Assembly: GCA_015264885.1 (NCBI GenBank) | Contig: JABZYY010000069.1 | Coordinates: 476 to 5,838 of the forward strand | DNA length: 5,363 nucleotides | From: Streptococcus sp. | GTDB taxonomy: Bacteria > Bacillota > Bacilli > Lactobacillales > Aerococcaceae | Reading direction: 5' to 3' | Shown here: positions 1-5,060 of the stretch, piece after piece | Position numbering within the stretch: position 1 is the first letter of the stretch | How the letters are laid out: every line of letters begins with the position of its first letter | Position numbers and translations under genes: made by a program | The notes under the pieces: model-generated | Told to the model about the DNA's origin: nothing | The model's input: the letters and a program-made list of their open reading frames with translations, nothing else | Database searches by the model: none

Positions 1-116
1 CCCGATCCAGAAGGCCCGATAATCACGAGCACTTCTCCTTGTTCAATATGAGTGGAAATTCCGTTTAAGACTTGCTTGTCGCCGTATTGTTTTTTAATCT
101 CTTCTGTTCTAATCAC
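1..116 (-). CDS. glnQ: Polar amino-acid ABC transporter ATP-binding protein, N-terminal fragment (cut by window edge)
   Basis: This is the cytoplasmic ATPase of an amino-acid importer and would power the permease encoded just upstream. Only the first 38 codons are present. They read MIRTEEIKKQYGDKQVLNGI and then lead through a beta strand (EVLVIIGPSGS) into a Walker A motif of GPSGSG type starting at residue 34; the motif's K-S/T residues lie beyond the edge. The start is a GTG at 116-114, overlapping the last 8 bp of the permease gene. A GAAAGGAAG ribosome binding site sits about 10 nt upstream of it, inside the permease codons, and no ATG is available. The A-loop tyrosine (Y11), the spacing to the P-loop and the gene order (binding protein, permease, ATPase) all fit the GlnQ/HisP family. 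The symbol marks the family and does not imply glutamine specificity. The gene is the third cistron under the T-box leader. Confidence 0.9.
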   Translation of the reverse strand, partial: MIRTEEIKKQYGDKQVLNGISTHIEQGEVLVIIGPSGS

Positions 117-750
117 TGGCTTGTAACTTCCTTTCTAGTTTGTCCATAAAGAATGCAATCGTCGTAGTCATGACGAAGTATAAGAACGCCGTCATTAACA
201 GTGGAATAAATACGGTAAAGGTTGCCCCACGAACCGTATCCGAGCTGTACATTAAATCGTGAATACCTATTAAAGAGACGATGGATGTTTCTTTAATTAA
301 GGTCGCAAATTCATTCCCGATGGCTGGTAAAATATTTTTCATCGCTTGTGGCAAGATAATTTGACGCATCGCCATTCGTTTCGGCATCCCCATTGAACGA
401 GCGGCTTCCATTTGCCCTTTATCCACCGATTGAATCCCACTACGGATGATTTCAGCGATATAAGCTGTCGTATTAACGGACACGGCAATGACTCCTGAAA
501 CAAAATCGTTTAAATCAAGAACGGTCGCGAGTCCAAAATACACTAAGTACAATTGCACAAGAAGTGGCGTTCCACGAATAATGTCGATATAGACCTTCGC
601 TGCTTTTGACAAAAACTTGTTCTGGCTAAGTCTTGCGAGTGCCATTAACGTTCCACACCCAACCCCGACAATTACAGAGAAGAATGATAGTAACACGGTT
701 GTCGTTGCCCCTTCGAGAAACAGAGGCCAATATTTAATGATTAATTCCAT
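109..750 (-). CDS. Polar amino-acid ABC transporter permease (HisM/GlnP family)
   Basis: This is the membrane-spanning subunit of an amino-acid importer. It likely works as a homodimer because no second permease gene lies next to it here. At 213 residues it has the usual length for the HisM/GlnP/YecS family. Visible marks are a hydrophobic N-terminal helix (about 17-38), the family motif IRGTPLLVQL at 58-67, the second-half segment NTTAYIAEIIRSGI at 93-106, and the EAA loop beginning EAARSMGM at 115-122, which docks on the ATPase. A last membrane helix lies at about 181-203, followed by a charged cytoplasmic tail. The ATG at 750 has an AAAGAAGG ribosome binding site 7 nt upstream. The gene starts 15 bp after the binding-protein stop and overlaps the ATPase start by 8 bp, so the three are one transcription unit. 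Substrate specificity cannot be read from this subunit. Confidence 0.93.
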   Translation of the reverse strand: MELIIKYWPLFLEGATTTVLLSFFSVIVGVGCGTLMALARLSQNKFLSKAAKVYIDIIRGTPLLVQLYLVYFGLATVLDLNDFVSGVIAVSVNTTAYIAEIIRSGIQSVDKGQMEAARSMGMPKRMAMRQIILPQAMKNILPAIGNEFATLIKETSIVSLIGIHDLMYSSDTVRGATFTVFIPLLMTAFLYFVMTTTIAFFMDKLERKLQASD

Positions 751-765
751 TCTTTTTCCTTCTTT

Positions 766-1572
766 CTATTCTGACATTAAATTCGTATTGCGAATAATCG
801 ATTCTTTTAGTTTCCCTGAAGACTCTAACTGATCGAGCACCTCTTGTACTTTTTGTACAAACACTTCATTGCCTTTTTGCGCCACGGCTGCAGTTCCGGC
901 ATCTTCACTTGGGATTTCTACCGAAGCAACGGTGATGTCATTATTCGCCTTTACGAATTCATCCGCTGCAATGTTATCCATAATCACTGCATCGAGTTTT
1001 CCTTGTTGCAAGGCTAAAATCAAGGTTGGATTTTTCGGTTGTGACGTAAGTGTTGCACCTGTCAATGTGTCTTTTACAATTCCTTCTTGAGAGGTTCCTT
1101 TTTGCGCTCCGACATTTGCCCCATTGAAGCTATCTAGCGACGTGAACTTACCGGCATCCGTCTTCTTCACGACCGCTACCATATGTGAATCGTAGTAAAT
1201 ATTCGTGAATGCTACTTCCTTACTACGCTCTTCGGTTGGGGTAATCCCTGCTAACACGAGGTCTACTTTTCCAGACTTCATCGCAGCAATCAAGAAGTTA
1301 AATTCCATCTCTCGAATCTCTACTTCTACCCCAAGCGCTTCACCAATGGCATTGGCGATATCAATATCGATTCCGACAACAGAGTCTTTACCGTCATTAA
1401 TATAATGCCATTCAAACGGCGGATAGTCCGCTGTCGTTCCGATGACGATTTTTTGCTTTTTGTAAATACGGTCTAAAACCGCTGACCCTGTACTATTTTC
1501 TGTTGTTACTTGATTCGTACATGCTGCTAAGATGCCGACAAGCACGATGAGCATCGCTATAATTTTCTTCAT
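766..1572 (-). CDS. Amino-acid ABC transporter substrate-binding lipoprotein (family 3)
   Basis: This is the extracellular solute receptor of the importer, anchored to the membrane by lipid. The protein of 268 residues begins with a signal peptide ending in the lipobox LAAC, with the lipidated cysteine at 18. The mature part shows family 3 hallmarks: GTTADYPPFEW at 45-55, the signature GIDIDIANAIGEAL at 67-80, and AGITPTEERSKEVAFT at 108-123. R116 in that last motif is expected to hold the ligand carboxylate. GTSQEG follows at 159-164, and D199 in AVIMDN is expected to hold the ligand amino group. I chose the ATG at 1572 because AAGGAGG lies 6 nt upstream and the signal peptide starts there. 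An in-frame ATG at 1611 would lie inside the leader terminator and add 13 unlikely residues. The ligand is probably a polar amino acid or a close relative, but the pocket does not identify it. Expression is controlled by the T-box leader upstream. Confidence 0.93.
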   Translation of the reverse strand: MKKIIAMLIVLVGILAACTNQVTTENSTGSAVLDRIYKKQKIVIGTTADYPPFEWHYINDGKDSVVGIDIDIANAIGEALGVEVEIREMEFNFLIAAMKSGKVDLVLAGITPTEERSKEVAFTNIYYDSHMVAVVKKTDAGKFTSLDSFNGANVGAQKGTSQEGIVKDTLTGATLTSQPKNPTLILALQQGKLDAVIMDNIAADEFVKANNDITVASVEIPSEDAGTAAVAQKGNEVFVQKVQEVLDQLESSGKLKESIIRNTNLMSE

Positions 1573-1592
1573 TTGAAACCTCCTTGTAAAAT

Positions 1593-1626
1593 AAAAACGC
1601 CCCTTATGCAAAAAGCATAAGAGACG
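1593..1626 (-). terminator. Regulated intrinsic terminator of the T-box leader
   Basis: A 12-bp stem pairs CGTCTCTTATGC with GCATAAGGGGCG, including two G-U pairs, around a TTTTT loop. A run of TTTTTATTTT follows. The stem's 5' arm includes the CTCT that the antiterminator uses, so the two structures exclude each other. It ends about 20 nt before the binding-protein start codon and is expected to stop transcription when the cognate tRNA is charged. Confidence 0.93.
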
Positions 1627-1634
1627 ATGTCTGT

Positions 1635-1648
1635 CGTGGTACCACTCT
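1635..1648 (-). promoter_or_regulatory. T-box sequence (tRNA acceptor-end binding bulge of the antiterminator)
   Basis: AGAGTGGTACCACG differs from the common AGGGTGGNACCGCG consensus at two positions (G to A at position 3 and G to A at position 12). The first change is matched downstream by CTCT in place of the usual CCCT, so base pairing of the antiterminator is kept. The UGGU at 1641-1644 would pair with the 3' end of an uncharged tRNA whose discriminator base is A, or G by wobble. Confidence 0.92.
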
Positions 1649-1852
1649 ATTTTGACGGGGAATTGCTTCCCGATCCTTTTCCTTGTTAACGCAGATTTCT
1701 GCGAAGATGGCTACTCGATTTCCCCATCTTTTCTACAAAGTGCGCTTCCAGAAATTCTTATCCAATGAGCTTCCACTCTACCTCATCTCGCTTGCGACTC
1801 CAAAATTCTGTACTCTCTTTGTCAATGAATTTATGTTCTTAAGTTGTTTTGT

Positions 1853-1881
1853 ATTTTAGACCCATTCTTTTCGATTGTCAA
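1853..1881 (-). promoter_or_regulatory. Sigma-A promoter of the T-box / amino-acid transporter operon
   Basis: A perfect -35 box TTGACA (1876-1881) is separated by 17 bp from TAAAAT (1853-1858), a five-of-six match to the -10 consensus. It lies about 30 bp before Stem I of the T-box leader and just downstream of the terminator of the preceding gene. The operon should thus be transcribed constitutively, with control left to the leader. The predicted transcription start is near 1846. Confidence 0.9.
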
Positions 1882-1902
1882 CTGGTGAGAGTAAATTTGC
1901 AT

Positions 1903-1930
1903 AAAAAAAGATAAACCCTACGGATTCATC
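1903..1930 (-). terminator. Intrinsic terminator overlapping the stop codon of the small membrane protein
   Basis: GATGAATCC pairs with GGGTTTATC over 9 bp (two G-U pairs) around the three-base loop GTA, followed by seven T. Flanking A and T runs can lengthen the stem to about 13 bp. The stop codon TAG (1918-1920) lies in the loop and the 3' arm, so the hairpin is built from the last codons of the gene. It separates this gene from the T-box promoter, whose -35 box lies only 21 bp further on. Confidence 0.85.
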
Positions 1931-2304
1931 TTTTCCATTTTGTCTTGAAGATACCAACCAACTGCCCATCCTACAACAAGAAGGTAATTTTCAATGGCTC
2001 CAACGAGATTCACTGAAGAAGCCTGAGCTAAATACGTTAACAGATGATTGGTTCCAATGCCAATTCCTCCAACCATCAGTGCCGCTAACACCACTCGCAA
2101 ATAAAACCAATCATACTTCACATTTACAGCAATCAAAATCATTAGAACGGCTAGATTCCAAAATCCGATTTCCCTTTGCCAACCGACTGCAACTCCGTAT
2201 CCCGAGTGTGAACCCATCACCTCTGGAAAGAAAATTTGGAAAATCATTGCTCCTGTCATCGCAATGATTAATACGATAAACATCACTTTTAAAAATTTAT
2301 TCAT
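1918..2304 (-). CDS. Small four-helix membrane protein of unknown function
   Basis: I do not recognise a function. The 128-residue protein has four probable membrane helices (about 5-27, 46-63, 68-90 and 98-118), a short charged C-terminus and no lipobox. The most distinctive stretch is GWQREIGFWNL at 41-51, between helices 1 and 2. Helix 3 ends with a histidine (H87) in GTNHLL, and E105-N-Y opens the last helix. The layout resembles small uncharacterised DUF6790-type membrane proteins, but I cannot confirm that. The ATG at 2304 has GAGGTGA 6 nt upstream, a convincing ribosome binding site, and a terminator follows the gene. It starts about 40 bp after the metal operon terminator. I see no good promoter in that gap, so it may depend on readthrough from the metal genes or on a weak promoter. 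A link to metal uptake is suggested only by position. Confidence 0.8.
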   Translation of the reverse strand: MNKFLKVMFIVLIIAMTGAMIFQIFFPEVMGSHSGYGVAVGWQREIGFWNLAVLMILIAVNVKYDWFYLRVVLAALMVGGIGIGTNHLLTYLAQASSVNLVGAIENYLLVVGWAVGWYLQDKMEKMNP

Positions 2305-2344
2305 TCTTCTTCACCTCGCTGTTTGTTATTCTCATTCAAAACTC

Positions 2345-2379
2345 AAAACAAAAGAGCTCCCGGTTTCCCCTGGAGCTCC
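2345..2379 (-). terminator. Intrinsic terminator of the metal ABC transporter operon
   Basis: GAGCTCC (2372-2378) pairs perfectly with GGAGCTC (2354-2360) around an 11-base loop that can form further G-C pairs. It is followed by TTTTGTTTT. It begins a few bases after the lipoprotein stop codon at 2386-2388. The interrupted T tract could allow some readthrough into the small membrane protein gene that follows. Confidence 0.88.
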
Positions 2380-2385
2380 TAATTC

Positions 2386-3333
2386 TTATTTGCTTAAACC
2401 TTCAATGATTTTATCTAGGTTCCATTTCATCATGCTGTAGTAGCTGTCGCCATCTTTTCCTGCTTCTGCAATAGAGTCAGTGAAGATTGTTGAGAAGATT
2501 GGTTTGCCTGTTTCTTGAGAAACAGTCTTCATTGGACGATCATCCACACTACTTTCTACGAATAATGATGGAACTTTTGATTCACGTAATTGACGAACCA
2601 ATTTTGTGATTTGTTCTGGAGTTCCTTCTTCTTCTGTGTTGATTTCCCAAATGTACGCTGATTTAATATCGTACGCTTTAGAGAAGTACTTGAAGCAGCC
2701 TTCACTTGTTACGATTAAACGTTTTTCTTCAGGAATTTTCGCGATACGTTGTTTAGCATCTTTATCTAACGCTTCAAGTTTTTCAACATAAGCTGCTAGA
2801 TTCTTTTCGTATGTTTCTTTGTTCTTTGGATCTTTTGCGATTAATTGTTTCGCGATGTTCTTTGCATAAATAACTCCGTTTTCGATGTTCAACCATGCAT
2901 GAGGGTCTTCTTTTCCAGCTTCGTTTTGGCCTTCTAAGTAAATCACTTCAACGCCATCACTCACTGCAAAGTAGTCTTTATTGGCTTCTTTCTTGGCATT
3001 ATTCACCATCTTCGTGAACCAAGCATTCCCACCGTTTTCTAAGTTGATTCCATTATAGAAAATCAAGTCTGCTTTTTGAACTTTTTGAACATCTTCTGGT
3101 AATGGTTCATACTCGTGTGGGTCTTGTCCTACTGGAACAATACTATGTAAGTTCACTAAATCACCGGCGATATTTTTTGTCATATCATAAATAATAGAGT
3201 TGGTTGTCACCACATTGATTTTTTCAGTATCTGCCTTTGAACTAGTATCTTTACTTGTATCTTTACTTGTAGCACATCCTGCAATTCCTAATACCACAAG
3301 AGCGGCTACTAAAAGTTTCTTCATGCTATTCAT
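2386..3333 (-). CDS. psaA: Manganese/zinc ABC transporter substrate-binding lipoprotein (PsaA/EfaA/FimA type)
   Basis: This is the surface receptor that captures a divalent metal and passes it to the permease. In this family the metal is usually Mn2+, and members are also known as adhesion-associated antigens. The protein has 315 residues, against about 309 for pneumococcal PsaA. The signal peptide ends in IAGC with lipid cysteine C20. A Ser/Lys/Thr linker follows at 21-38. The four metal ligands are all visible: H73 in DPHEYEP, H145 in DPHAW, E211 in TSEG and D286 in TDSIA. Each lies six residues after its PsaA counterpart (H67, H139, E205, D280). Other family stretches are [30 protein letters not shown] and [16 protein letters not shown] chose the ATG at 3333 because AAGAAGG lies 7 nt upstream. 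The later in-frame ATG at 3324 would be 16 nt away. The start overlaps the permease end by 8 bp. The true metal cannot be proven from sequence. Confidence 0.95.
   Translation of the reverse strand: MNSMKKLLVAALVVLGIAGCATSKDTSKDTSSKADTEKINVVTTNSIIYDMTKNIAGDLVNLHSIVPVGQDPHEYEPLPEDVQKVQKADLIFYNGINLENGGNAWFTKMVNNAKKEANKDYFAVSDGVEVIYLEGQNEAGKEDPHAWLNIENGVIYAKNIAKQLIAKDPKNKETYEKNLAAYVEKLEALDKDAKQRIAKIPEEKRLIVTSEGCFKYFSKAYDIKSAYIWEINTEEEGTPEQITKLVRQLRESKVPSLFVESSVDDRPMKTVSQETGKPIFSTIFTDSIAEAGKDGDSYYSMMKWNLDKIIEGLSK
3246..3269. repeat. Two tandem copies of a 12-bp unit in the lipoprotein linker
   Basis: The unit TATCTTTACTTG (plus strand) occurs twice in perfect tandem. It encodes the repeated KDTS part of the linker just after the lipidated cysteine of the metal-binding lipoprotein. 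The length is a multiple of three, so gain or loss of a unit would keep the frame and only change the linker length. Confidence 0.85.
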
Positions 3334-4159
3334 GAGATTTCCTTCTTTCTCTTTGTTTTGGTGAAACGATAAAACTTACGACAAAAAGTGCTGCTGCTGT
3401 TAATACGATGGTTGATCCAATAGCGATGTTAAACGTATATCCAATATACAATCCTAATACTGATGACAATGAGCCAAACGTTGCGGCTAAAACGAGCATT
3501 GTTTTAAGACGGTTTGAATATAAATACGCTGTTGCTGCAGGTGTGATTAGAAGTGCTACAATCATAACTGTCCCTACACTTTGCATCGCTGTAATCGATA
3601 CAAGCGCTAAGAGGAACATCAATAAGTAGTGGTAAAATTGTACATTCATCCCTGCAGATTGTGCGAAGACTGGGTCGAAACTCGTTACTTGTAATTCTTT
3701 AAAATACGCTAAAATAACGACGACTACAATCACGCTCACCACCAATGTAATGAGTAAATCAATATCTTGTACGGCTAAAATATTCCCGAATAAAATATGG
3801 AATAAGTCTGTTGAACTCTTCGCCACACTAATCAAAATAACTCCCAATGCCAAAAACGAACTAAAGGTAATCCCGATAGCAGTATCGCCTTTGATAGTAC
3901 TATTTTGATTCACAAATGCAATAAGGAACGATGCTAATAACCCGAACACGAGGGCTCCAATAAAGAAGTTAATGCCTAAAATAAACGACAACGCTACACC
4001 CGGTAATACCGCGTGAGAGATAGCGTCCCCCATTAATGACATCCCTCTTAGAATGATGAAGCATCCTAAAATTCCGGCAACCGCACCAATCACGACTGCT
4101 GAAACAAGCGCATTTTGTAGGAAATGGAATTCCATTAACCCTTCAATGAAATTATGCAT
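3326..4159 (-). CDS. psaC: Manganese/zinc ABC transporter permease (PsaC/ZnuB type)
   Basis: This integral membrane subunit carries the metal released by the lipoprotein across the membrane and is driven by the ATPase encoded upstream. It is 277 residues long with about eight or nine hydrophobic helices, normal for the ABC-3 permease family. Visible family marks are [18 protein letters not shown] at 37-54, FGNILAV at 124-130, [16 protein letters not shown] at 155-170 and [15 protein letters not shown] at 199-213. D45 and H49 in the first motif match the positions proposed as metal-coordinating in pneumococcal PsaC; this is inferred by motif alignment only. I chose the ATG at 4159 because AAGGAGGTGA lies just upstream and the resulting N-terminus [11 protein letters not shown] is typical. 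An in-frame ATG at 4207 would run 16 codons further into the ATPase gene. The gene overlaps the ATPase end by 8 bp and the lipoprotein start by 8 bp. Confidence 0.94.
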   Translation of the reverse strand: MHNFIEGLMEFHFLQNALVSAVVIGAVAGILGCFIILRGMSLMGDAISHAVLPGVALSFILGINFFIGALVFGLLASFLIAFVNQNSTIKGDTAIGITFSSFLALGVILISVAKSSTDLFHILFGNILAVQDIDLLITLVVSVIVVVVILAYFKELQVTSFDPVFAQSAGMNVQFYHYLLMFLLALVSITAMQSVGTVMIVALLITPAATAYLYSNRLKTMLVLAATFGSLSSVLGLYIGYTFNIAIGSTIVLTAAALFVVSFIVSPKQRERRKSHE

Positions 4160-4886
4160 GTTGCTCACCTCCTTGTGGAATATAAACACTTCCGCCGTAT
4201 ACATCATCTAAGTACTTCTTAATGAATACGTCTTCTGTTTTTCCAGAGGCTACAATCGCGTGTTTGACAAGAATCACATGGTCAAAGTATTCTTTCACCT
4301 TCGATAAGTCATGGTTGACCATTAAAATAGTCTTCCCTTCCTCTTTCCATTTACGGAGAATTGTCATAATGACTTTCTCACTAAGCATATCAATCCCTAC
4401 AAATGGTTCATCAAGGAAAATATATTGTGCTTCTTGAACCATGCAACGTGCTAATAGTACACGTTGGAATTGACCACCAGAAAGAGCGCCGATTTGGCGA
4501 GATGCTAAATCAGTTAATCCAACTTCTTCAATGGCTGCATCGACTTTTTCCCAATCTTCTTTCGTCAAACGTTGCAATGGTTTCTTTTTAACAGTTCTTC
4601 CTAAAGCAACGCACTCACGAATGGTGATTGGAAATGTAAAGTCAATGTGGCTTTTTTGTTCGACATAGGCGATTTTCTGTAATACTTTTTTTGTGGGTTC
4701 TCCATCAATCAGAATTTCTCCTGATGATTGAATAAGTCCTAATATTGCTTTTAATAATGTTGATTTACCTGCACCATTGGGCCCAATAATCCCAGTAATG
4801 GTTGGTCCTTCAATGGTTGCATTACAATCTTTTAAAACATGTGGTTGCATCGCATACGATACTCCAACATTTTTAATCGTAATCAA
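4152..4886 (-). CDS. psaB: Manganese/zinc ABC transporter ATP-binding protein (PsaB/ZnuC type)
   Basis: This is the cytoplasmic ATPase of the metal importer and the first gene of the operon. From the TTG at 4886 it is 244 residues and has every motif of a working ABC domain: Walker A GPNGAGKST (35-43), Q-loop glutamine in YVEQ (77), signature LSGGQFQR (135-142), Walker B YIFLDEP (155-161), D-loop VGID and switch histidine H192 in VNHD. No ATG is available near the start. A GTG at 4895 is in frame (MNSLITIKNV), but AAAGG touches it directly and the GTG is itself part of the AAAGGGTGA ribosome binding site. The TTG three codons later has that site 5-6 nt upstream and gives MITIKNVGVSY, the expected N-terminus. 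I therefore prefer TTG; the alternative adds three residues. The order ATPase-permease-lipoprotein matches psaBCA and efaCBA. Confidence 0.94.
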   Translation of the reverse strand: MITIKNVGVSYAMQPHVLKDCNATIEGPTITGIIGPNGAGKSTLLKAILGLIQSSGEILIDGEPTKKVLQKIAYVEQKSHIDFTFPITIRECVALGRTVKKKPLQRLTKEDWEKVDAAIEEVGLTDLASRQIGALSGGQFQRVLLARCMVQEAQYIFLDEPFVGIDMLSEKVIMTILRKWKEEGKTILMVNHDLSKVKEYFDHVILVKHAIVASGKTEDVFIKKYLDDVYGGSVYIPQGGEQHA

Positions 4887-4907
4887 TGAATTCACCCTTT
4901 CAAATTA

Positions 4908-4920
4908 TGTAGACTCTACA
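4908..4920. repeat. 13-bp perfect palindrome in the metal operon leader
   Basis: TGTAGA-G-TCTACA, read on the minus strand, is a perfect inverted repeat between the putative promoter and the ATPase ribosome binding site. In RNA it could form a 5-bp hairpin with a three-base loop, ending about 7 nt before the ribosome binding site. It could also be a protein-binding site. I do not recognise the motif. Confidence 0.6.
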
Positions 4921-4924
4921 ATTG

Positions 4925-4938
4925 TTAGGTTACCCTAA
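4925..4938. promoter_or_regulatory. Putative DtxR/MntR-type operator 1 (overlaps the -10 region)
   Basis: TTAGG-GTAA-CCTAA is a perfect 5+5 bp inverted repeat of the type bound by DtxR-family metal-dependent repressors, which recognise TTAGG/CCTAA half sites. It covers the predicted -10 box of the metal operon, a position suited to repression by metal-loaded regulator. The assignment is by resemblance and context; no regulator gene lies in the window. Confidence 0.68.
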
Positions 4939-4955
4939 AAAACGTCATTAGTCAA
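4927..4955 (-). promoter_or_regulatory. Putative promoter of the metal ABC transporter operon
   Basis: TTGACT (4950-4955) is a five-of-six match to the -35 box. Exactly 17 bp later comes TAACCT (4927-4932), only three of six to the -10 consensus and lying inside operator 1. A CATAAT at 4904-4909 is a better -10 match but has no -35 partner and would leave almost no leader. The -35 box is convincing; the -10 assignment is tentative. Confidence 0.55.
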
Positions 4956-4961
4956 GTACTT

Positions 4962-4979
4962 TTTTAGGTTTCCCAAAAA
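4962..4979. promoter_or_regulatory. Putative DtxR/MntR-type operator 2 (upstream of the -35 box)
   Basis: On the minus strand this reads TTTTTGG-GAAA-CCTAAAA, a near-perfect inverted repeat. Its CCTAA half site and 4-base spacer are the same as those of operator 1, and its other half site, TTTGG, differs by one base. The centres of the two elements are 39 bp apart, one on each side of the -35 box. Two related copies around one promoter make a regulatory role more likely than a single copy would. Confidence 0.62.
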
Positions 4980-5008
4980 TTTTCAGAAAAAATTTTGAAA
5001 GCTAGATA

Positions 5009-5040
5009 TTAACATATTTGTTAATTAACATAACTGTTAA
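5009..5040. repeat. Two abutting 16-bp palindromes, TTAACA-N4-TGTTAA
   Basis: On the minus strand, TTAACAGTTATGTTAA (5025-5040) is followed without a gap by TTAACAAATATGTTAA (5009-5024). Each is a perfect 6+6 bp inverted repeat around 4 bp. The pair is also a direct repeat with a 16-bp period, and the junction itself forms the palindrome TGTTAATTAACA. It lies between the nagB terminator and the metal operon promoter. A tandem operator for an unidentified regulator is the most natural reading. The DNA is very AT-rich, so some symmetry could be chance. Confidence 0.7.
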
Positions 5041-5060
5041 TTTTCACTCCTTTTGAAGAC

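Larger units (their letters stand above)
1593..1846 (-). promoter_or_regulatory. T-box riboswitch leader of the amino-acid ABC transporter operon
   Basis: T-box leaders sense uncharged tRNA and prevent transcription termination. Seen here, in RNA order: Stem I is closed by ACAAAG (1817-1822) with CTTTGT (1735-1740). An AGAGTA segment follows at 1811-1816, whose AGTA is typical of the 5' side of the specifier loop. A distal hairpin is closed by ATGAG/CTCAT. The 3' side carries TTTCTGGAA (1746-1754), which includes the specifier and a GAA. A Stem II-like hairpin comes next (AAGATGG with CCATCTT, 1704-1730), then a CGCAG/CTGCG hairpin (1690-1703) and a Stem III hairpin with a GCAA loop (1658-1671). 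The T-box AGAGTGGTACCACG is at 1635-1648 and a terminator follows. The bulge reads UGGU, which would pair with an ACCA tRNA 3' end. AGAG of the T-box can pair with CTCT at 1620-1623, which is also part of the terminator stem, giving the antiterminator/terminator switch. The transcription start is estimated from the promoter. Confidence 0.93.

Noticed and set aside
1573..1611. In-frame ATG at 1611 that would extend the amino-acid-binding lipoprotein by 13 residues
   Set aside because: It lies inside the T-box terminator hairpin, has no ribosome binding site and would put charged residues before the signal peptide. The ATG at 1572 has AAGGAGG at ideal spacing.
2305..2344. Promoter for the small membrane protein (TTGTTT, 17 bp, TAACAA)
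   Set aside because: Both boxes match the consensus poorly and the -35 would lie in the terminator T tract. It is too weak to list as a feature.
4160..4207. In-frame ATG at 4207 that would extend the metal permease by 16 residues
   Set aside because: It is deep inside the ATPase gene and lacks a good ribosome binding site. The ATG at 4159 directly follows AAGGAGGTGA and gives the usual N-terminus.
617..4591. Several plus-strand open frames of 60-75 codons opposite the transporter genes
   Set aside because: They lie antisense to well-supported genes, lack ribosome binding sites that I can see, and their translations resemble no protein family. They are frame shadows.
4945..4957. Similarity of ACTTGACTAAT to the streptococcal SloR/PsaR element
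   Set aside because: The match is mainly the -35 box itself, and the flanking AATTAA/TTAATT arms are missing. The TTAGG/CCTAA repeats are better operator candidates.
5009..5040. AdcR zinc-repressor box
   Set aside because: The AdcR consensus has TTAAC and GTTAA separated by 2 bp. Here the half sites are 6 bp apart in each palindrome, so the site does not match as written.
5001..5060. Tiny minus-strand open frame starting at the ATG near 5032 (MLINKYVNI), with an AAGGAG about 15 nt upstream
   Set aside because: Nine codons, poor spacing, and fully explained by the twin palindromes it overlaps.
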